A stretch of 5,998 nt of DNA from an uncultured Oscillospiraceae bacterium (lineage in GTDB: Bacteria > Bacillota > Clostridia > Oscillospirales > Acutalibacteraceae): assembly GCA_905193585.1 (NCBI GenBank), contig CAJJPG010000108.1, positions 1 to 5,998 of the forward strand, written 5' to 3'. The notes under the pieces were generated by a model. It was not told where the DNA came from. It saw nothing but the letters and a program-made list of their open reading frames with translations, and did not search any database. The position numbers were made by a program, and so were the translations under genes. Below, one piece after another: positions 1 through 5,928 of the stretch. How positions within the stretch are numbered: position 1 is the stretch's first letter; each line of letters begins with the position of its first letter.

Positions 1-41
1 GCCTTGTTCTCCAGTATCTCAATAATTTTAGACAGGCGCAC
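1..41 (-). CDS. Start of a downstream gene, partial (first 13 codons)
   Basis: A GTG at 41-39 opens a frame reading MRLSKIIEILENK before the window ends. It is preceded by AAAGGAG on the minus strand about 9 nt upstream, inside the last codons of the preceding gene, and it overlaps that gene's stop by 14 nt. Overlap plus ribosome binding site suggests translational coupling in one operon. The short amphipathic start (xxIIEILE) resembles the beginning of several families, including Nif3-like metal-centre proteins, but 13 residues cannot decide this. The rest of the gene lies outside the window. Confidence 0.5.
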   Translation of the reverse strand, partial: MRLSKIIEILENK

Positions 42-1065
42 TTAAAAATTCTCCTTTCTCGGTTATATACGGCTTGGTTTCTTTGACATATAATTCTTTA
101 GGCAGCCGCAGTATTTCCTCGGCGGTGTCGGTGGTCAAGGGGTGCAGAACCGCCTTTTTGCCCCTTAATATTTCCTTTACTGCGTTTACCTGCCAGTCAA
201 GCAAAAAGATATGCACCCCGTACTCCGCCGCCGTTTCCATCCGCGGTATATCCATATCTATGCCTATTAAGATTTTTTCCTCCGCGTCGTAATAATTCTT
301 TTCGGGCGGTTTGTATTTTGCCTTTAAAATGCTTTCGGCTATAATTCTACGGTGGTCGCGGACGGATATTATACGCATTTGTCTAGCGCCCGCCTGCGAC
401 AAAGGAAAGAATGTAACCGGGCAATCGAGCCGACGGACGGCGCTTAATACCGGCAGCGCTCTTGAATTTGTGGTCTTGCGTGCGGAATATTCGATTATTT
501 TTTCAAGGCTTTTATCTCCCGTAAATGCCGCGGCGCTTTTTCTGCCGCCGGTTAAGATATTCATTGTAAAGGTATTGCGCTCGGCTTCGGGGTACAAGCC
601 GTCGTTTTCCTCGGTTATATAGTACACGGCGCGGGCGGTGTTTTTGGTATATAACATTCCGTTAAAGCGTGCCGTGCCTAAAGGGTTTTTGTTCTTTTCC
701 CGCCTAAGTGCAAAGGACGGCAAAAATGAAAGCTGGCTGTTTTGGTCGGGAACGGAGCTGCAAAATACATCAGTCTTTCCGCCGAAGAAGAACAGCATCA
801 GGTTAGCGGTGTTCAATCTGCGAATAAGATAGTTTCCCATTCCGCGGCTTTTGCTGTCATAATCAAAATGCAAGCCGAGAGTATCAAGCGTATGTTTACC
901 CGATTCCGTTATACGGACACTCTGACCGTTACGGCTTATTCTTAACTGCCCCGCAGCTGTCAAAGCCCTTAAATTTTCTTTGTTTAAAAATGTGCTTCCG
1001 GCAGGTAGGTCTCTACACCAGGCACATAATTTCAAAAGCTCAATTTCTGCATTGGTGTATAACAC
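28..1065 (-). CDS. Hypothetical protein with N-terminal winged-helix-like region, possibly replication-relaxation-like
   Basis: I do not recognise this 345-aa protein with certainty. Residues about 5-62 look like a winged helix: a helix (EIELLKLCAWCRDL), a second helix (NKENLRALTAAGQL) and a basic hairpin (RISRNGQSVRIT) leading to a further helix. A middle part (about 75-170) contains DVF, a PSFALRR segment and ARFNGMLYTKNTARAVYYI followed by GLYPEAE. This pattern loosely recalls the replication-relaxation family, where a winged helix precedes a degraded nuclease-like domain. The C-terminal part (about 226-305) has two hydrophobic strands, ILIGIDMD and VHIFLLDW. There is no signal peptide or membrane segment, so it is cytoplasmic. 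The frame extends to an ATG at 1083, but a GGGAGG at 1081-1076 lies inside that extension with a 10-nt spacer to GTG 1065. The ATG has no proper site, so I chose GTG. It probably belongs to the element's DNA-handling module; that is inference. Confidence 0.6.
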   Translation of the reverse strand: MLYTNAEIELLKLCAWCRDLPAGSTFLNKENLRALTAAGQLRISRNGQSVRITESGKHTLDTLGLHFDYDSKSRGMGNYLIRRLNTANLMLFFFGGKTDVFCSSVPDQNSQLSFLPSFALRREKNKNPLGTARFNGMLYTKNTARAVYYITEENDGLYPEAERNTFTMNILTGGRKSAAAFTGDKSLEKIIEYSARKTTNSRALPVLSAVRRLDCPVTFFPLSQAGARQMRIISVRDHRRIIAESILKAKYKPPEKNYYDAEEKILIGIDMDIPRMETAAEYGVHIFLLDWQVNAVKEILRGKKAVLHPLTTDTAEEILRLPKELYVKETKPYITEKGEFLSAPV

Positions 1066-1075
1066 AAGCGCACTA

Positions 1076-1081
1076 CCTCCC
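1076..1081 (-). promoter_or_regulatory. Ribosome binding site that decides the start of the 345-aa gene
   Basis: On the minus strand this is GGGAGG, the strongest Shine-Dalgarno match near this gene. It lies 10 nt before the GTG at 1065-1063. Because it overlaps the upstream in-frame ATG (1083-1081), the longer reading would translate the ribosome binding site itself as Gly-Gly, so the shorter protein is preferred. Confidence 0.65.
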
Positions 1082-1150
1082 ATACCCGTGTAACATTTGT
1101 CTTTTAAAACGGTCAGATTTTATCCCTAAAACTCCCTGTTTATGCGCAGT

Positions 1151-1225
1151 TTGGTATTGTGCGCTTTTTTTTAAAACCGAAAGCCTGAAATTTGCCGATT
1201 TTTTTGAGCTTGCGCACTATACCAA
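1151..1225. repeat. Imperfect inverted repeat, 14-bp arms, 47-nt spacing
   Basis: The left arm TTGGTATTGTGCGC (1151-1164) is the reverse complement of the right arm GCGCACTATACCAA (1212-1225), with one mismatch in 14. The right arm covers the last codons and the TAG stop of the DUF6100-like gene. The left arm lies in the gap before the winged-helix gene. The spacer has A/T runs (T9A4 near 1165 and T7 near 1199). In RNA from the minus strand it would form a long-loop stem right at the stop codon. It has no U-run immediately after the stem, so it is not a classical terminator. It could be a protein-binding, recombination or RNA-processing site. The rest of the 133-nt gap (1084-1216) holds no gene that I can see. 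Confidence 0.5.
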
Positions 1226-1861
1226 TTCGTGCGAAAGGCGCATATCCGTAAATATTCCGGCTTCATCATCCGGCAGTACAAAGATATGACAGGCGCTCTC
1301 ATTCCGCTGCTCGGTAAATAATCCGAGGGACATTTCAAAGCGGTCGTCATCCGGGAAAAGTCTTCCCTTCAAAACATTCTGTACCGCCTTAAAGCCCTTG
1401 TTGTCGTGGTCGAAAACATCGCTGCAATCCCGCGGGCAAAACTCCACTATTCCGAGATACGCTTTACTGAAAAACGGTAGCTTTATTCCGTCAAACTCCG
1501 CAGAATTTAAAAGTCTTAAAATACTGTCGGTCACATACTGCGTGCCACCTGTCACTCTGCAATGAGGTAATAAAGCATTGAGTTTAATATGTACCCACCC
1601 TTCGGGCGTTACGGATATTTCTCCGTATATTTCCTTTGCTTTGCCGGGCTTAATTTCCGTGCTTGTCTCTTCCTTACTTTTCAGTTGCCAGTAAAGGCGG
1701 CGCATTTCAATACACGCCATTTCCTGTTGTTGTAATGCTACCTCCAGCAGATTATTAAAGCGTTCGCTCTCCGGCGGCACTCCTATTAGCGAATCCACGC
1801 AAGCCCCGCTTGCCAGCACCCGCTTTTTCATTTCTTTAAGTAATTGAAAATTTGTTGACAA
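1217..1861 (-). CDS. DUF6100-like protein with a RusA-like catalytic signature
   Basis: The protein is 214 aa, cytoplasmic, with no signal or membrane segment. Residues 1-65 are helical (NNLLEVALQQQEMACIEMRR is coiled-coil-like). A globular domain starts near residue 78 with EIYGEISVTPEGWVHIKL. From memory, this segment together with LPHCR, LPFF and DNKG(F/W)KA matches DUF6100, a family seen in Firmicutes mobile elements; this is not searched. The segment 151-173 reads D-x-D-N, then K158, L164-K-G, then DDD (171-173). It closely parallels the D-x-D-N...K...(D)AL..G....DD signature of RusA-type Holliday junction resolvases, with one extra residue between DN and K. The order strand, Pro, helix, strand, DxDN, DD, strands also agrees. 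The start is TTG 1861: AAAGGA lies 8 nt upstream, whereas the internal ATG at codon 11 has no site. The resolvase role is inference; the coding call is firm. Confidence 0.8.
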   Translation of the reverse strand: MSTNFQLLKEMKKRVLASGACVDSLIGVPPESERFNNLLEVALQQQEMACIEMRRLYWQLKSKEETSTEIKPGKAKEIYGEISVTPEGWVHIKLNALLPHCRVTGGTQYVTDSILRLLNSAEFDGIKLPFFSKAYLGIVEFCPRDCSDVFDHDNKGFKAVQNVLKGRLFPDDDRFEMSLGLFTEQRNESACHIFVLPDDEAGIFTDMRLSHELV

Positions 1862-1869
1862 TTTAAAAA

Positions 1870-1875
1870 TCCTTT
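1870..1875 (-). promoter_or_regulatory. Ribosome binding site deciding a TTG start
   Basis: On the minus strand this reads AAAGGA, 8 nt before TTG 1861-1859. It supports the rare TTG start of the 214-aa gene over the ATG ten codons downstream. No convincing minus-strand -35/-10 pair was found in the AT-rich divergent gap above it. Confidence 0.55.
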
Positions 1876-1883
1876 CATAATTA

Positions 1884-1911
1884 TTGACTTTTTAAAATAA
1901 TCGGTTATAAT
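1884..1911 (+). promoter_or_regulatory. Sigma-A-type promoter of the ATPase gene
   Basis: The -35 element TTGACT (1884-1889, one base from consensus) is separated by 16 bp from a perfect -10 element TATAAT (1906-1911). A second overlapping TATAAT (1911-1916) is too far from the -35. Transcription should start near 1918-1923, leaving a leader of about 40 nt before the ATG at 1963. The spacer and leader contain ATAATC (1897-1902) and two direct AGATTAT copies (1919-1925, 1934-1940), which could be operator half-sites. Confidence 0.7.
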
Positions 1912-1947
1912 ATAATTAAGATTATCATAATTTAGATTATGCAATAT

Positions 1948-1956
1948 GGACGGTGA
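1948..1956 (+). promoter_or_regulatory. Weak ribosome binding site of the ATPase gene
   Basis: GGACGGTGA sits 6 nt before ATG 1963. It is only a partial Shine-Dalgarno match, in contrast to the strong GGGAGG sites of two minus-strand genes, so translation may be kept modest although the promoter is near consensus. Confidence 0.45.
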
Positions 1957-1962
1957 TATATA

Positions 1963-3378
1963 ATGAAATTTCTCGGAAGAGAAAAAGAAATCCTTGACCT
2001 TGAAAAGGAATATGCCAGAGACGGTGGCTTTGTTGTAATATACGGCCGCAGGCGTATAGGAAAAACAACGCTTATAAAGCAGTTTATAAAGAGTAAGACC
2101 GCATTTTATTTCCTTGCCACGAAAGAGGTTGAGTCTCAGAGCATGAAACGGTTTGCCGGGGTAATTGCCAGAACAACGGGCAATTCCGTAATGCAAAAAG
2201 CCGCTTTTTCGGATTGGCTGGATCTATTTCAGGCCGTTGCCGATTACAAGCCGAACGAGAAAAAGGTTTTGGTTATAGATGAATTTCCGTATCTTGTAAA
2301 GGTAAACGACTCTTTCCCGTCGATACTTCAAAACGCCTGGGACGAAATTCTCAAGGACAGCAATGTTATGCTCATACTTTGCGGATCGCTTATAAGTATG
2401 ATGAAAAAACACGCGTTATCCTATGAAAGCCCTCTTTACGGGCGCAGAACCGCACAAATGCGTATAGCGCCGCTGCCGTTTACAACCGTTTATGAAAATC
2501 AAAAGCTTTCATTCGAAGAAGCCGCAGAGCAATACTCAATAACCGGCGGAGTTCCAAAATATATGGAATTTTTCTCCGACGGACAGCCTCTCTATGAACA
2601 GATAAAGGAAAATGTACTTTCAAAAAACGGTTTTCTTTATGAAGAACCTAATTTTCTGCTTACTGATGAGGTACAGGTTCCGACAAACTATTTCTCAATA
2701 ATCAAGGTCATAGCCGACAGAAATCATAAATTAGGAACGATAGCCGGAATTTTGGGTCTTGAAACCTCAGCGCTGACGCCGTATTTAAAGACGCTTTCCG
2801 AACTCGGCTTTATAGAAAAGCAAGTACCCGTAACCGAAAAGAATGCGGAAAAGACACGCAAGGGGCTTTACTTTATTTCAGATAATTTTCTCCGTTTTTG
2901 GTTCCGTTATGTTTATCCGTATAAGGGCGAGCTTGAGCTTGACAATACGCAGATTTCTTTAGATGAGCTTGACAAGGATTTCAAGGAAAAGTTTGTCGCC
3001 TTTGCTTACGAGGATATTTGTAAAGAAATATTCGCAAGGCTTTGTTCAGACAAAGCAATCGACTTTACGCCATCTAAAATCGGCTCATACTGGCTGAATG
3101 ATAAAAGCGGCAACACGCAGATTGATGTTATGGCTGTTGACACGGTAAACAAGCGCTTATTTGCCGGTGAGTGTAAATATCACAATCAACCGATTGACGC
3201 GGATGTGTACTTTGAGCTTGTCAAAAAGGTCGATAATTCATCCGAAATCAAATCTGCTTTTAAAGGCTACACGGTAATTTACGGCGTATTTTCAAAAAGC
3301 GGATTTACAAGCCGTATGACGGATATAAGCAATTCAAATCCCAATCTATTTCTTATTAACGAAACCTCGATAGTATAA
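1963..3378 (+). CDS. Archaeal-type ATPase (ATPase_2/STAND-related) with C-terminal DUF234 nuclease-like domain
   Basis: The protein is 471 aa and cytoplasmic. It begins with the family's GRE box (FLGREKEILDLE, 3-14). Walker A is GRRRIGKT (28-35), Walker B is VLVIDEFPYL (102-111, D106 E107), and the sensor strand LILCGS is at 137-142. The conserved SPLYGRR lies at 156-162 and GGVPKYM at 195-201. A winged helix follows at about 240-290 (ETSALTPYLKTLSELGFIEK). The C-terminal region fits DUF234, a PD-(D/E)XK fold: E350 in YEDICKEIF, D388 in QIDVMAVD, and E403-C-K405 in GECKY. All active-site-type residues are present and the length is normal for the family, so it appears intact. Its precise function is unknown; such ATPases are scattered by horizontal transfer and are suspected of stress, defence or regulatory roles. 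It runs opposite to its neighbours, has its own promoter and terminator, and is visibly more AT-rich than the VirB4-type gene, which suggests cargo acquired separately. Confidence 0.88.
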   Translation: MKFLGREKEILDLEKEYARDGGFVVIYGRRRIGKTTLIKQFIKSKTAFYFLATKEVESQSMKRFAGVIARTTGNSVMQKAAFSDWLDLFQAVADYKPNEKKVLVIDEFPYLVKVNDSFPSILQNAWDEILKDSNVMLILCGSLISMMKKHALSYESPLYGRRTAQMRIAPLPFTTVYENQKLSFEEAAEQYSITGGVPKYMEFFSDGQPLYEQIKENVLSKNGFLYEEPNFLLTDEVQVPTNYFSIIKVIADRNHKLGTIAGILGLETSALTPYLKTLSELGFIEKQVPVTEKNAEKTRKGLYFISDNFLRFWFRYVYPYKGELELDNTQISLDELDKDFKEKFVAFAYEDICKEIFARLCSDKAIDFTPSKIGSYWLNDKSGNTQIDVMAVDTVNKRLFAGECKYHNQPIDADVYFELVKKVDNSSEIKSAFKGYTVIYGVFSKSGFTSRMTDISNSNPNLFLINETSIV

Positions 3379-3381
3379 TTC

Positions 3382-3417
3382 AAAAAAGACTTATTCCAAG
3401 GGGGATGAGTCTTTTTT
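3382..3417 (+). terminator. Strong intrinsic terminator, probably bidirectional
   Basis: A 16-bp stem (two G-U pairs on the plus strand) closes a 4-nt AAGG loop, with A6 at the base and T6 at the end. It begins 4 nt after the TAA of the ATPase gene. On the minus strand the outer 10 bp (AAAAAAGACT/AGTCTTTTTT) remain perfectly paired, while the two wobbles become A-C mismatches, so it may also stop minus-strand transcription from the VirB4 side. The last codons and the stop of the 38-aa peptide gene lie within it. Confidence 0.8.
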
Positions 3418-3507
3418 ATTTTCTTTCCCCACCTGCACCAAACACATAGTTACAGTGCCGACCAAGCCGCCGAACATTGCTCCGCCCACAAAACATATAA
3501 CTCCCAT
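3391..3507 (-). CDS. Small glycine-rich membrane peptide, DUF3789-like
   Basis: This 38-aa peptide has one membrane segment at about residues 3-22. The segment contains repeated glycines (GGAMFGGLVG) spaced like a GxxxG packing motif, followed by TMCLVQVGKEN and a charged tail ending SSPLE. Position of the Gly-rich helix plus the MCL motif matches my memory of DUF3789, a family of tiny proteins carried by Firmicutes conjugative elements; this is not searched. A GGGAGG site (3521-3516) stands exactly 8 nt before the ATG, and the gene follows the VirB4-type gene by 30 nt on the same strand, so it is very likely translated and in the same operon. Its role is unknown; a part in or near the mating channel is a guess from position. 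It is easy to miss because of its length. Its 3' end is embedded in the terminator hairpin of the convergent ATPase gene. Confidence 0.72.
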   Translation of the reverse strand: MGVICFVGGAMFGGLVGTVTMCLVQVGKENKKDSSPLE

Positions 3508-3515
3508 TTTCTATT

Positions 3516-3521
3516 CCTCCC
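3516..3521 (-). promoter_or_regulatory. Strong ribosome binding site of the 38-aa peptide gene
   Basis: GGGAGG on the minus strand lies 8 nt from ATG 3507, in the 30-nt gap after the VirB4-type gene. Optimal match and spacing are the main reason to accept so short a gene. Confidence 0.7.
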
Positions 3522-3537
3522 GTTTTATTGTTTTCAT

Positions 3538-5928
3538 TTAATCGCTTTTTACTCTTTTCGCAAGGCTTTCGCGGTCGGTGGTTATGAGGTCAAACTCGGT
3601 GTCCGACGAACGTATCTCCACCGCTATACGGTTTCTTCCCGCGCATAAAAGCCCCTCGCCCCTGCCCGCGCGGATGACCTCCGCCGTTTCGCTTTCGGTA
3701 AGCATCAGCTTTTCCTGCAATTTGACCGCCTCGGTTTCTTCAAGCTGTAAAAGCAATTTCAGTCTGCTGTTGCCGAGCAGCGCGTCGCCGAATTTACCGT
3801 CGTTCAGCGCGAAGTAATCCACAACATTCTGGGTTGCCGAAACAAATATAGCCCCGTAGCCCCTGACGGTCTTTATAAGGTTAATTACAAAATCCGCCGC
3901 CTGCTCGTTTCCGTTTTCTCCGGCTATCTTCCACGCCTCGTCGAGTATTACCGCCTTTTTATTGACCCGCGATACAGATATTCTGTCCCGCACAAACTCG
4001 GTCGCTATAAATGTGCCGAGCGCGGTAAACTCCTTGCTTAACCGCGAGGTGTCCAGCACTATAAACGACGCCTTTAAATCTATATTAGTCTGTCCGCCAA
4101 GCCCAGACGCCGAACCCTCAACCAAGCGTTTAAGCGCCATAGTAACCGCCTTTAATTCCGTAAACTTTTCCATAAACGGAATAAGGTCGGCAAAGCAGGG
4201 CATTTTTTTAAGTTTTCCGTTTTTATCCGTTAAGCCGCGGTTGTCGCGCGTTATGCCGAACGATTTATAGCAGTTAAGTATCGCGCGATCCAAAAGATAT
4301 TTTTCGTCCGGCGTGATGGCGGGATATAATAAATCGAAAAAGATATGTATACTTTGGATTTTATCGAGCAGCACAGAACTGTTATCTCTATCACCCTGCA
4401 TTTCCGAATCAATATCCAGCGTATTTCTGCGTATCTCCATAAGGTTAATGCAGTCGGCAGACCCCGCGCCGATAGACACAAACCTGCCGCCTATTGCTTC
4501 GCAGGCGTTGCGGTATTCAAAACCCTTTTCGGGTGCTATAATATATACTCTTGTTCCCTGCATACGCAGTCTCATTGCAAGCAGCAGCAAAAAGAAAGTC
4601 TTGCCGGCGCCCGACATTCCGAACACCGCCATATTTCCGTTGCTGTAACGGGAGGTATCATAGTGATCTATTATTACGGGCGAGCTGTTATGCAGATTAA
4701 GCCCGTAAAATATTCCTTTTTCGTCGCACATCTCAAAGGACGAAAACGGAAACAGCGCCGCGGCGGACGAGGTTAGAATATTCCGCTTGGATTTATTAAA
4801 AATATCCGTGTCGGTCTGTAATAACGGCAAAGAGGACAGAAAAGCTTTATCCTGCATATAATAGGCTTTTCTTACCGAAAAACCGTTAGCCCCGCAAAGG
4901 TTTAAAATATCCTTTTCGCGCTTTTTAAGGCCTTCGGGTGAATCGGCAGTAACCGTTATTACGGTGCTTAAATAGTAAAAGTCTTCACCCTCGCGGTTAA
5001 TCTGCGACTTCATATACAGCCCCGATTCCACCGCGTCGTCAAGCTGTTCAAAGTCCTGTCTTGTATCGCCCACATCTTTAAGGCGCGAACGGTTAAACAT
5101 TGCCGTGTTGCCTATCTTTGGTAAAATTTTATCTCGGCTTTCCTTTTTCAGAACAAACGAGATATTTATTCCGTCTCCCGCCTCAACAAACGGCGCGCCC
5201 CAGGCAAGCCCCGCAGTAGTGGGGTAACCCCCGCCCGAAATATACAGGTACGAGCGGTATTCACCCTCAATACAGATATATCCGCTGCCGGTAAGGTCGG
5301 CGCTGTCCGGCGTTAAGGCTTCCGGAAAATCTGTATTTGAATTTTCAGTTGCCGCAGAAAACGGGCGGAAATAATTTCTTAAAAGGCTTATTAAAAATTC
5401 ATCTTCATCGCTATGCCTTACGGTTTCAAGCCCGCAAGCTTCAAGATATTGTCTTGCGGTCAATGCGGTTTCGCCTATCTCGGCGGCAACCTCTGAAATT
5501 TCGTGAGCCTGTCCGGTGTAGGGTAAGACTATATAAAAGCGGCGGGATAACCCTTCGGTTTCGGCAATAAAGTTTACCAGCTGCGCGTCCTCGAATATCA
5601 TACGGCGGCAATTTGCGTTTTTCTCTGAATTGTAATAGCTTTCAAGCCTTTCGCAAAACGCGGATATATCCGCAGGTCGGGTTTCCACAATTATTTGCAG
5701 CTCATCAGGCGCTGTTTTAAGAAATGCCGCAAAGCCGGATATAATGTTCTTCTGCTCAAGCTCGGATTTTAAGTAGAAATTAAGCGGCAAAACCTCGATT
5801 ACGACTACGAATTTACCGTTTTTAAGCGCGATTACTCCGCCGTATATTTCCTTTACGGGCACTAACCTTTCCGTGCCGTCCTCTGCATTTTTATCTCCGC
5901 TTCCGAACAGAATATTTTTAAGATTCAT
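3538..5928 (-). CDS. VirB4/TraE-type conjugation ATPase
   Basis: This is the cytoplasmic hexameric ATPase that energises assembly of, and transfer through, a type IV secretion mating channel. The protein is 796 aa, normal for the family and apparently complete. The N-terminal part (about 20-330) is the VirB4 membrane-associating domain, with the typical opening (PVKEIYGGVIALKNGKF, then EVLPLNFYLKS and EQ). The C-terminal RecA-like motor has Walker A GMSGAGKT (437-444), PEKGFEY (466-472), Walker B AVILDEAW (659-666, D663 E664), the SATQN motif (697-701) and the late GNSRLKLLLQ (719-728). There is no signal peptide or clear membrane helix. GGGGTG precedes the ATG by about 6 nt, and the start overlaps the upstream reading frame by 11 nt, which suggests coupling. 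The N-terminal sequence does not look like the CD1110 (Tn1549-type) VirB4 subgroup. The peptidoglycan hydrolase gene often found just downstream is not here. Confidence 0.92.
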   Translation of the reverse strand: MNLKNILFGSGDKNAEDGTERLVPVKEIYGGVIALKNGKFVVVIEVLPLNFYLKSELEQKNIISGFAAFLKTAPDELQIIVETRPADISAFCERLESYYNSEKNANCRRMIFEDAQLVNFIAETEGLSRRFYIVLPYTGQAHEISEVAAEIGETALTARQYLEACGLETVRHSDEDEFLISLLRNYFRPFSAATENSNTDFPEALTPDSADLTGSGYICIEGEYRSYLYISGGGYPTTAGLAWGAPFVEAGDGINISFVLKKESRDKILPKIGNTAMFNRSRLKDVGDTRQDFEQLDDAVESGLYMKSQINREGEDFYYLSTVITVTADSPEGLKKREKDILNLCGANGFSVRKAYYMQDKAFLSSLPLLQTDTDIFNKSKRNILTSSAAALFPFSSFEMCDEKGIFYGLNLHNSSPVIIDHYDTSRYSNGNMAVFGMSGAGKTFFLLLLAMRLRMQGTRVYIIAPEKGFEYRNACEAIGGRFVSIGAGSADCINLMEIRRNTLDIDSEMQGDRDNSSVLLDKIQSIHIFFDLLYPAITPDEKYLLDRAILNCYKSFGITRDNRGLTDKNGKLKKMPCFADLIPFMEKFTELKAVTMALKRLVEGSASGLGGQTNIDLKASFIVLDTSRLSKEFTALGTFIATEFVRDRISVSRVNKKAVILDEAWKIAGENGNEQAADFVINLIKTVRGYGAIFVSATQNVVDYFALNDGKFGDALLGNSRLKLLLQLEETEAVKLQEKLMLTESETAEVIRAGRGEGLLCAGRNRIAVEIRSSDTEFDLITTDRESLAKRVKSD

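Noticed and set aside
1..41. Nif3-like dinuclear metal centre protein for the partial gene at the window edge
   Set aside because: Only 13 residues are visible and the KIIEILE start is not specific.
1855..1881. Perfect -35 hexamer TTGACA (1855-1860) with CATAAT at 1876-1881 on the plus strand, as a second ATPase promoter
   Set aside because: The spacer is only 15 bp and the TTGACA lies inside the first codons of the opposite gene; the pair at 1884-1911 is much better, so this is at most a weak secondary promoter.
1828..2196. 122-codon minus-strand frame running from inside the ATPase gene into the 214-aa gene
   Set aside because: It is antisense to the GRE box and Walker A region, crosses the ATPase promoter and starts in another gene's frame; the 214-aa frame and its TTG/AAAGGA start explain the minus strand here.
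4345..4776. 143-codon open frame on the plus strand within the VirB4-type gene, plus shorter ones at 3962-4270 and 4313-4648
   Set aside because: They lie antisense to conserved VirB4 motor motifs, lack good ribosome binding sites and give low-complexity, Ser/Arg-rich or scrambled proteins; they are by-products of the coding strand.
3538..5928. Assignment of the VirB4-type protein to the Tn1549/CD1110 subgroup
   Set aside because: The N-terminal sequence as I recall it for that subgroup (opening TIPYxxMxxDGICR) does not match; only the broader VirB4/TraE call is supported.
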